Of a stretch of 28,832 bases of DNA, positions 9,656-17,964 are shown piece by piece; within the stretch, counting starts at the first letter, position 1, and each line of letters opens with the position of its first letter. The notes beneath the pieces were generated by a model. That model did no database searches, had not been told where the DNA came from, and saw only the letters and a program-made list of their open reading frames with translations. Both the position numbers and the translations under genes were made by a program. Source of the DNA: Mastigamoeba balamuthi (Eukaryota > Evosea > Mastigamoebida > Mastigamoebidae); contig CACRSC010000009.1 in the NCBI GenBank assembly GCA_902651635.1, positions 288,952 through 317,783 of the forward strand, written 5' to 3'.

Positions 9656-11403
9656 CTAGATGCGCTCCTCAGCCTTGACGCAGTGCGCGCTGTGGCCCTG
9701 GAGGATCAGGTCGACAGTGTTGATCTCGATGATGTTCGAGCCCTTCTGGTTGCCGGGGGTGCCCGCGACGAAGACGATCAGGTCGTCCTTGCCGACAGTG
9801 GCGGGCTCCGAGAGCGCCGTCAGCGACTCGACGATGAGCGCGTCGGTCGAGTTGGGGAGGGGCACGTAGCGCGAGTAGACACCGTACGACAGCGCCAGCA
9901 TGCGGCTGATGCGCGAGTCGTGGCACTGCGCGTACACGGGGACGGGCGCCTTGTACGTCGCGATGATGCGGGCCGAGCGGCCGGTGAGGGTGTCGCAGAC
10001 GAGCGCCTTGACGGGCAGCGTCTGGATGGCCGACATGGCCGCCGAGCAGAGCACCGCGCGGGGGGTGTTGATGCTCTTGCAGAGCGTGCGAGTGCACAGC
10101 TCCTTGTTCTTGGCGCGCTCGCTCTCGATGCGCATGGCGATCTTGACCATGGTCTCGACAGACTCGAACGGGTACTTGCCCGAGGCGGTCTCGCCCGACA
10201 GCATGATCGCGTCAGTGCCGTCGAGGATGGCGTTGGCGATGTCCGAGACCTCGGCGCGGGTCGGGCGAGGGTTCTCCATCATCGTGTGGAGCATCTGGGT
10301 GGCAGTGATGACGGGCTTGGCGCGCTCGTTGCACTTGCGGATGAGCATCTTCTGCATCATGGGGACCTCCTCGAAGGGAACCTCGATGCCGAGGTCGCCA
10401 CGGGCAACCATGATGCCGTCGGCAACGTCGAGGATCTCGTCGATGTTGTCCTGAGATGGCGAACCGGAACCGCACCGTTAGCATCAGAATCGCTCGGGAT
10501 TATTTTTGGTTATTTCGCGGAGTCGTTCGGTTATTTCAAATTTATGAGAAGGGGCAGAAGTGCAACAGTAGAAAACCGCGGCTACGCAGAAAAGTATCGG
10601 AAGACTGCGGGGAAACGGTTGGGAAAGGGAGAGCCGGAGGAGAAGAGTGGCGGTGGGCGGAAAGAAGGAAGGAAGAGACGGGGCAGCATGCGTACGATGC
10701 CCTCACGGTTCTCGATCTTGGCGATGATCTGGGCGTGCGAGCCGTTCTCGCTGAGGATGGCGCGGACGTCCTCGATGTCCTTGCGGCAGCGGACGAACGA
10801 GTGGGCGACGAACTCGAGGTCGTGCTTGGCGGCGAACCTGAGGAAGGTCTTGTCGCGCTCGGTGACCGACTCGAGCTGGAGCTTGACGTCGGGGGTGTTG
10901 ACCGACTTGCGGCCCTTGATGACACCGTCGTTCTCGACGACGAGCTCCAGGACGCGCCTGGCCTCGTCCTTGGCAACGACGTGCATGCCCAGCAGGCCGT
11001 CGTCGATCAGGACGCGGTTGTTCATGCCGACCTCGTCGGTGAAACGCGCGTAGTTGGTCGTGAAGGCGTTCTGGCCCTTGGCCTTGTACTCGTTGAGGAT
11101 GGCCTCGCTGGGGCAGACGAAGACCTTGTCGCCGGTCTTGACGTCGATGACCTTCTCGGCCGTCAGGAGCGCAGTGCGCACCTCGGGGCCCTTGGTGTCG
11201 AGCATCAGGGGGATCGGGCCGACGGCGCGGGCGTTCTCGACGACGAGGAGGGTGTCGGCCTCGGTCTGGTGCGCCGTGTTCAGGCGGATCACATCGACGC
11301 CGGTCATCCACAGCTGGCGCAGGGTCTCAACCTGGCAGCGCAGGTCGCTGACGGTCGCGACGATCTTGGTGAGCTTGGCGGGGCGGACGGTCTTCTGGGC
11401 CAT
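9656..11403 (-). CDS. PYK: Pyruvate kinase
   Basis: Converts phosphoenolpyruvate and ADP to pyruvate and ATP, the last step of glycolysis, in the cytosol. Exon 1 is 11403-10696, the intron 10695-10451 (245 bp; ATC|GTACGC ... CTCAG, phase 0), and exon 2 10450-9656 (TAG); 500 residues, normal length. The junction restores KIENREGI-DNIDEIL, the conserved block around the catalytic Lys (Lys229). Other motifs: LDTKGPEVRT 68-77, IDDGLLG 133-139, ARGDLGIEVP 252-261, ITATQML 284-290, NPRPTRAEVSD 296-306, and IMLSGETASGKYP 318-330. The usual R-x-N-F-S-H motif near the active site reads R40-L-N-T-A-H45, so the Ser that ligates K+ is Ala. Glu74 of TKGPE, typical of K+-dependent enzymes, is kept. I chose ATG 11403 because family homology starts there; an in-frame ATG at 11463 would add 20 unlike residues. 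Confidence 0.95.
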
Positions 11404-12696
11404 GTTTGCTGCGGAGGAGGAGGTGCTTGAGATGTCTCTGAAATAGAGAATGAAAAGATCCACGCCGCGCCCCGCCCGCCTTTGAGGGCCCGCGGGCGTT
11501 CGTCATTCCTTCAAGCTGTCCGACTTTCTGCATTTTTTCTAAGTCGCAGTCACCCCGTTTTCCCTTGTGTTGGAAGAAAGTTCTGAGTGAACTGAAGAAA
11601 AACTGTGGAAAAGCTACTGTTTGGATAAATCGGCTGCAACCGCACTGCAGTGCCCGATCTGCCCTCCCTCCCGGGCCCCCTCCGCAGCGCCCGTGCCCGG
11701 GGTGCGCCCCCTCCGCGCGCGCCGGCGCTGTGCGGCCCGCGGGGGCTCCGTGTGCCACCCGGGCGTAAAACTTGACAAACTGAATGCCGCCGGGCCAACG
11801 CCCCTCGGTTCCCTGACGGGCGCGACAAGGGTCTGTCACCCTGTGACTCAGCTCCAGTCTCGACGCATTGCGGATACGCCACGTGGCTGGCTGCCCGGGG
11901 TGGGACCCCAAGGGGGCGGCCTGCCGCCCCGGGCAAACGCGGTGTGAAATGCGGCGGTGCACACGACATCTTGCCACCGCATCTGACATCTCTGCATGTG
12001 TCCGTGTTCGCATTTCAAGCATAAGACGTTCACCGGCGCCACAGGAGGTTCACTCAACATAATGGCCGTGATGCAGTGTCTGCGGTGTGCAGTGCCCAGT
12101 GCCCCCGGGTTCGCGCCGCAGGCGCGCAGTGCATCGCGCGGCCCCCTGCACCGGTTTACTGCACATCTGACACGCGCGGGTGTTTGTCCTCTGCCGCCGC
12201 CTTCGCGGCCTGCGGCATGGTTCAGTGCACCTACAGTGAGCGAACAGAAGCGCGCATAGAACGCGGCACAGGAGCGCCAGCGCTGGTTGCCCGGCACCGC
12301 GTTGTGCAGCGCGTCTGGCACGTGCGGTCGTCTATCCGGACGCTTCTGCCGATTTTGCTCGCCGTCAGTGAGCCAGCCCACGCTGCAGACAGACCAGAGG
12401 CACGCAGCACGCATAGATAAAGGGAACCCGAGGGGCGCTAGCTGCCCGAGGCGCACGGAGAGGTATGAACGCTAATAAGTGAAGCCGTTTACTTTGTCGA
12501 TTCTCGAACGCGATTGCCGGGGGAGGGAGAACCACCCCCCGGAAACCACCGACGGCCGCCATCTGCCTAGAGATCGGGCCCCCTATTGGCCCTGTGCGGG
12601 AGGGGACAACGGGGGCGCGCGGGCGGCCGAGCGGGAAGTCCCAGAAAGTGCCCTCTGCTCTCAACACCAGACATTTTGGAATACAGACATCCGCCG
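11404..12696. other. Intergenic region upstream of pyruvate kinase
   Basis: About 1.3 kb between the pyruvate kinase start and the stop of the next minus-strand gene. It should hold the pyruvate kinase promoter/5' UTR (a CT-rich CACCTCCTCCTCCGCAGC just before the ATG, which could also be a 5'-UTR splice acceptor) and the neighbour's 3' UTR. There is a strong GC palindrome at 11913-11930 (GGGGCGGC-CT-GCCGCCCC). Several long open frames cross it but lack conserved motifs and agree poorly with the codon use of real genes here. I see no RNA gene. Confidence 0.5.
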
Positions 12697-14108
12697 TCAG
12701 TACGTGCCGCTCCACGCAGCCGCCGCGGCCCCCTGCTGGAACCGCATCACGGGCTCGAAGGCCGCGGGCGCGGCGGACGCGCCGGCGGCTCGCATGGGCA
12801 GCGAGGCCGCCGCCGAGAGGGGGACGGGGACCTGCAGGCCAGCCTGCATCATGGCGGGCATCATGACGCGGGTGGCGCCCATCTGCACGGGGAACGCCTG
12901 CGCCATCTGGGCCATCTGGGCCATCTGCGCCACCTGGGCCATCTGCAGCACGGGGACCTGGCCGCGCGAGGCCTGCATCGCGACGTGCATCGGGACGGCC
13001 ACGGGCATGTACATCTGCGTGTACGAGCACGGCGCCTCTGCGAGCAGCGACGCCAGGCCGGGCAGCACCAGCTTCTCGCTCTGCGGCGCGGGCGGCGACG
13101 ACGGTATCTGCGTCAGGCTGCACTGCGGCGGCGTGCGGGGCTGCTGCTGCTGCTGCGGCTGCGACTGCTGGCAGGGGACCGAGAGCTTGGGCGTCGTCGA
13201 TGTGGACGAGCAGATGACGACGGGGCGGGCAGCGGGGCTCTGGGGCTCGGCCAGCGGCTTGGCGACGGGGCTCTCCCTCTTGGGCTGCTCGGCCGCCACG
13301 TGCTCTGCGGCCTGCTGCTGCTGCTGCTGCTTCTTGGGATCGGGCTGTGTTCGGGGATTGGACAAAGAAACGTCGTCAGACCCGAAACGCGGAAGAAGGA
13401 TGGTGCGGCGGGGATCGAGACGCACCATAGTTGCGGTGGTGAAAACGCGGAGGGCCTCGTTCCAAAAGTCAAAGTCCGCTTCGACATCTGTTGAGGAAAA
13501 AGGTGCGTTAGCTGCTGAGACAAATATAGGCCGCCTCCGAGAATTACGCATGAGGTCCAGGAAAACGAAAAGCTAAAATACCCCGAACCCCCCACTGCAT
13601 TTTCCCTGATGCTTCTGTCAATTTCGCACTCTTACTCCTCTCTTCCCCCCCCCCCCTTTTCTTCCTTCTCCGGGCAGGCGGAGCCAACCGCACGACACCG
13701 CGTGGTGGGGGGGGGGGGGGTTACGGGGGGAACACGTGGAGACGGACCTGCCTGGTGGACGCCGACGAGGCAGAGCTTGCCGGTGATGGTCTTCCAGAAG
13801 CCGTCGGGCCTGGCGCCCTCGATCTTGGACGGCGCGTCCCTGTTGATGAACACCACGCGGCGCCCGCGGACCCACGTGCGCACGACGTCCCTGTCCCGCT
13901 CGAGCGTCTGCAGCAGCGCCTCGGTGTACAGCCGCGCCGTCTTGCGCGCGTTGGGCGTCGGCTGCGCTGGCGGCGACGGCGCCCGCTCGATCGTCGAAGT
14001 CGACGACGCCGCCGACGACGACGTGGCGGGGACGACGGTGCCACGCACGAGGGCGCTGGCGAACAGGTAGTACTCGACACCCGTGGACGACTTCCAGAGC
14101 ACCTTCAT
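12697..14108 (-). CDS. Unrecognised protein with conserved-looking N-terminus and Q/M/A-rich tail
   Basis: Not recognised. Exon 1 is 14108-13748, intron 13747-13488 (GCAG|GTCCGT ... CCTCAACAG, phase 1), exon 2 13487-12697 (TGA); 383 residues. A second intron at 13425-13345 is likely: GTGCGT donor, pyrimidine-rich end, ACACAG acceptor. It is 81 nt and stop-free, so frame is kept either way; removing it gives 356 residues. The N-terminal ~150 residues look globular (VLWKSSTGVEYYLFASALVRG, NARKTARLYTEALLQTLERD, RRVVFINRD, GFWKTITGKLC, then ADVEADFDFWNEALRVF across the junction). The rest is low complexity: Gln runs, a Pro/Ser region, and a QMAQ tandem (VAQMAQMAQMAQ) in a Met/Ala/Val-rich tail. 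Such composition is common in eukaryotic transcriptional or RNA-binding regulators, but no function is claimed. Confidence 0.65.
13645..13720. repeat. Paired C12 and G14 tracts inside an intron
   Basis: C12 at 13645-13656 and G14 at 13707-13720 (plus strand) lie 50 bases apart within intron 1 of the minus-strand gene. In its pre-mRNA these read as C14 then G12 and could pair into a ~12-bp stem. A further G6 lies just beyond at 13725-13730. Confidence 0.85.
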
Positions 14109-15095
14109 TCTGCGAGTGTCTGCGACGGGGGCTTGTTCGACGCTGCTGTCCGGGTTTTATTGCTGTCGCCACTGCAGTCAGTCGCGGGCACGAATCCGGA
14201 CCCGGGAGCGCGGGAGGCAGCGGGTACCGGTGTGGTGGCGGGCGAGACCGACGCACTCGAGGAAATGAGTGAATGAATGCGAGGAAGTGCGGGTTGGTGT
14301 GAGGGCGATCTGGATGACTGGAAGAAATGTGGCTTCTCGGTGGTGTGCAGGTTTTTCCTCTGCCACCACGGTGGGGTCCCCACCTACTCGACAAATCTGT
14401 TCACACGTGGCGTTTTTTCGGAAAAGAACACGCCACCTGAACTCCTCGGGCACGCTTCTCCGGCGAGGTGCACAGAGGCCAGCCTATATCGCCGCACACC
14501 AATCGGTGCACGCGCGACCCTCCGAGGGCGACCCTCCCCCAATCGGTTTTCCATTTTTGCGTCTGCGGGCTGTGCATTGCAGCGGAGATTTCTCACAGCG
14601 CACCACCGAAATCTTCGTTGTGCACCATCCTCCCCCCCCTGTTACCCTCGGCCCCTCAGCAGCACACCGCAGTGCCCACCCACCATCATGCTACATGAGG
14701 GCACACACAACACAGACCGTCCCACTCGTCTCGCGTGTCGTTGACTGTTTGGCTGCCGAACAAATAAATCCATCCCCTTACGAGCCGTTTGGGGGTGTCC
14801 AAACGCCGCGGATATCCCCTGTCCAAAAACAAACCCCCAGCCCGCACACTCGAGTCTCCTCACGCCAGCGACTCCTTCCTCGCAGTGCTTCCGTGTTATA
14901 CGCGACTATTCTCCAGAAAACTCAGACTGGGAAATTTCCCAACACCACAAAGCGCAGCCGGAGCCGGCAGCGTGCGGGACGAATCAGGGACGGATTTGTA
15001 GCAATTAAACGATCGGCCCGGCCCGTATTGCAAAGCAACACACGGTCCGGATAGGAACAAAATAGCTCGTTCGGTCGTTAGGGAACGCGAGTGGG
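14109..15095. other. Intergenic region between the Q-rich gene and Rab32
   Basis: Nearly 1 kb holding the promoter side of the Q/M/A-rich gene and the 3' side of the Rab gene. It is less GC-rich than the coding parts. A perfect odd palindrome GGTGGGGTCCCCACC is at 14370-14384. Pyrimidine-rich stretches occur around 14600-14690. No credible gene, tRNA or known motif was found. Confidence 0.5.
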
Positions 15096-16465
15096 CTAGT
15101 CGTCGACCTCGGAGGAGCCGCCGAAGCAGCACCCCCGGCGTTGCACGGGCGCGGGCTCCTCCAGGGAGACGTCGCCCTTGGGCCTCTCTGGCGAGAAGTT
15201 CTTGGAGACCTCGAGTATGTGGTCGACCATAAACATCATCGCCTTGTCTGAAGCGCCAGCCACAGCGGGGTGGTGTGAGGAGGCCACTGGCCAGCGGAAG
15301 GGAGGAGGCCTGCGTGCGCACCGATGTTGGTGTCGCTCAGGGCGGACGTGGGGAACCACCCCACGAAGCCGTTGTCCCGTGCAAACTTGTCCATCAGCTC
15401 GCTGTCAATCGGGGTGTTCGTGTCGCACTGCAAAGGCGCGGGACGAGTGTTACCGGCGTCCGTGCAGTGCCGCTGGACGTGCCTTGTTTGCGAGCAGCAT
15501 GCAAGGGATGCGCTCGCCGCTGGGGAGCTCCACCTTGGTGTCCACGTCCTCCTTCCACTGCGAGAGGCGTGCGTCCCGCGTGCGCTTGAGTGTGCGGCCA
15601 GCCCGGGAGCGCACTCGCGCGAGCAGGAGGCTCCCACGCAGGGGCTGTGCGAGCCCAGCACAGGGCACCCGCCCCCCCAGCAGTGGTCTCGGACAGCGGT
15701 TCCCAGCAGAGTGTCGTGTGCAGGTGCGCTGGCATCGAACCTTCAGCACGGCATCAAACGTAGATGGTCGCTGGACGTCGTACACTGCACGCAGCACTGT
15801 CAGCCCCAGACGGGCAGGGGGCGGCAGTAAGGGAGGCGCATGCACGCACCGATGATGGCGGCGATGGCGTACTTGTAGTACACTCTGGTCATCGTACCTG
15901 TGGTGCGTGCGGCCGTCAGTCCAGTTTCCCTGCAGCGCCCAGCCACCGCTGCCACGCACCGAACCTCTCGTGCCCCGCGATGTCCCACAGCTGCGCGCAG
16001 TGCCACAAGCACACCAGCCCCCTCCCACAGTCAGTGAGGGCAGCCGTGCAGGGGGGTGTGGGATCGCCTATGCGAGGATGGAAAGGGGGCAAGCGGCGGG
16101 CCTGAAGAGTGACGTCTGTGTCCATGTGGCGGATGTTCTTGACAGCAAAGTCGACGCCGATCGTCAGCTTGTAGTTGGGCGTGAAGTAGCCCTCGCAGTA
16201 CCTCTTGATGAGGCTCGTCTTGCCCACGGCGTAGTCTCCTATCACCAGCACCTGCGGCCGGGGGAGGGGGTGGGGCAGGGGGGCACGACGCGACCCGCTC
16301 AGTGCGGTGTGGATTTTGTGTTGTGTTCTGGTTCTGTTGGGCCCACAGGCAAACGGACACAGCCGCACGCACGCACAGGCGCCACGCTGGGGGGAGCGGT
16401 ACGAATCAGGGCCACACCTTGTAGAGGTGCTTCTTGGCGTCGTCCGAGTGGCGCTCGATCTCCAT
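15096..16465 (-). CDS. RAB32: Rab32/38-family small GTPase
   Basis: Eight exons: 16465-16418, 16251-16102, 15990-15960, 15897-15850, 15784-15741, 15557-15483, 15427-15322, 15247-15096 (TAG); 217 residues. All junction phases agree. Rab32/38 proteins direct traffic to lysosome-related organelles, mitochondria or phagosomes. Motifs: HLYKVLVIGDYAVGKTS (P-loop), YKLTIGVDF (switch I), LWDIAGHERFG (switch II; the Ile of DIAG is typical of Rab32/38), TMTRVYYKYA, WKEDVDTKVELPSGERIPC, LLANKCD (G4) and TSAL (G5). Two introns have GC donors, confirmed by family conservation: 16101-15991 (TLQ|LWDIAG) and 15482-15428 (ANK|CDTN). Two oddities: the catalytic switch-II Gln is His73, and the prenylation cysteines C207-C208 are followed by nine residues (FGGSSEVDD) instead of lying at the C-terminus. 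Introns are 55-183 bp. Confidence 0.93.
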
Positions 16466-16695
16466 CGCAGTAGTCGCTTCTCGCCGGCGTTTGGGGTGTG
16501 GGCGAAAAAGATACCGGGAGCCCTCTCTCGCCCCCCAAAAATCTTCTCACAAAAAGCTGCGCCTGCACCGCAAGGCTTTGCGCACTCGCCCGTGGGCGCC
16601 GGGGGTCGAACTGCCAGTGCGTTGTTCCGGGGTGTGCTCCCCGACAGAGAGGAGGGGGCCGTGCCCCAGAAAAATAAGCGAGAAATTCACTTGAT

Positions 16696-17698
16696 TCAGG
16701 GCGACAGATTGGGCTGCACGCGCAGCTTGGCGATGACCTCGCTCGGGGACGCCGCGCGGTAGACGGCGCTGCCCGCCACGATGACGTTGGCGCCCGCCCC
16801 GGCCGCGGCTCCGATGGTCTCGGGCGCCAGGCCGCCGTCGACCTCGATGTCGATGTCGGGGAACGCGCGCCTGATCTCGGCGACCTTGGGCATCATGTTC
16901 TTCATGAACTCCTGGCCGCCGAACCCGGGCTCCACGGTCATCACCAGGATCATGTCGGCGTCGGCCGCGTACTGCAGCGCGAGCGAGGCCGGCGTGTTGG
17001 GCTTGAGCGCGAGGCCGGCGCGCATGCCCGAGCGGCGGACGCGGGCGAGCAGGTCGCGCGTGGTGCAGCGCGGCTCGGTGGCCTCGACGTGGAACGTGAA
17101 CATCGAGGCGCCGGCCTTGGCGAAGTCGTCGACCCAGCGCTCGGGCTCCGAGACCATCAGGTGGCAGTCGAGGAACGCGCCCGGCAGCTCCTTGCGCAGG
17201 CACTTGACGACAGGCGCTCCGATCGTGATGTTGGGCACAAAGTGCCTGCACTCAGCGCGTTAAAAATAGCCCCTCAGGCAGCATTCCCCAGCAACCGCCG
17301 CCGTGACCCCAGGCGCGTCAGGCCCGCCCCCCCGTGCTGCGCGACACGCGTGCCATAACCGTCGCAAATCGACACCCTGACGCGGACGAAACGGCGCAGA
17401 CCCGCAAGCAGGCAGCACAGCACAAGGGGGAGGAGGAGAAGGGGAATAGGGAAGCCCAGAGAGCACAGCAGAGAGGGACGCGGGCTGCGCACCCGTCCAT
17501 GACGTCGACGTGGAGCCAGTCGGCGCCCGCGTCGAGGACGAGCTTGCACTGCTGCCCGAGCTTGCTGAAGTCGCTGGCGAGGATCGAGGGCGCGATGGTG
17601 CTCTTGGGGCGCTCGCCCGCCGCGCGCTGCGGCTTGCCCGCCTCGTACGTCTGCTTGGCAGGCGCCACCGCCACCGCCTTGGGCTGCGTAGATGCCAT
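16696..17698 (-). CDS. RPE: Ribulose-phosphate 3-epimerase
   Basis: Interconverts ribulose 5-phosphate and xylulose 5-phosphate in the non-oxidative pentose phosphate pathway; a TIM-barrel metalloenzyme. Exon 1 is 17698-17493, intron 17492-17246 (GG|GTGCGC ... GTGCAG, phase 2, 247 bp), exon 2 17245-16696 (TGA); 251 residues. The junction restores [16 protein letters not shown]. Metal/catalytic positions seen: H63 and D65 (LHVDVMDG), H97 ([10 protein letters not shown]), D205 (IEVDGGL). [12 protein letters not shown] at 172-183 and [12 protein letters not shown] near 222-233 are family signatures. The core starts at [10 protein letters not shown] (~36), so there is an extra ~33-residue N-terminal segment rich in Ala, Lys and Gln. 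Its role is unknown; it could be a targeting sequence or just a divergent leader. It lies 230 bp from the Rab32 start on the same strand. Confidence 0.95.
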
Positions 17699-17964
17699 TG
17701 CGCCCGTTTTGAGCCGAGTAGTATCTGGGGTCCGAAGGGGCCCGCTTTGACGTCAGGGTTGGGGGTGCAGCTGCGTTCGCGGGAGATGCAGAGCAGAGCA
17801 CCCGAACGGCGTTCTGAATCACCAAAAGCCTTCCTGCAGGATTTCTGACATCTCCGGGGCGGATCGGCGAGACATCTCAGAGAGCGACACACGGATGACA
17901 CACCACAAGGGGCAGTGCTCTGCTGCTGTTTTGCTTGCGGTCTGCAAGGGGGGACGGTGCAGTG

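Noticed and set aside
11848-12456. 202-residue minus-strand open frame upstream of pyruvate kinase
   Set aside because: No conserved motif, weak third-position GC compared with real genes here, and Cys/Arg/Gly-rich composition typical of a chance frame.
12889-12948. Short tandem nucleotide repeat (GCCATCTGG units) that might be a minisatellite or CRISPR-like array
   Set aside because: It is a coding repeat giving Q-M-A units in the Q-rich protein, with no spacers.
15720-15790. tRNA-like B-box (GGTTCGATGCC on the minus strand)
   Set aside because: It perfectly matches the pol III B-box consensus, but flanking bases cannot form a T stem, there is no A box or anticodon arm, and it coincides with a splice donor (AAG|GTTCGA) of Rab32.
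17245-17493. Apparent frameshift at the RPE intron
   Set aside because: On recounting, exon 1 ends GAC-GG and exon 2 starts G-CAC, giving D-G-H in frame with a normal GT-AG intron.
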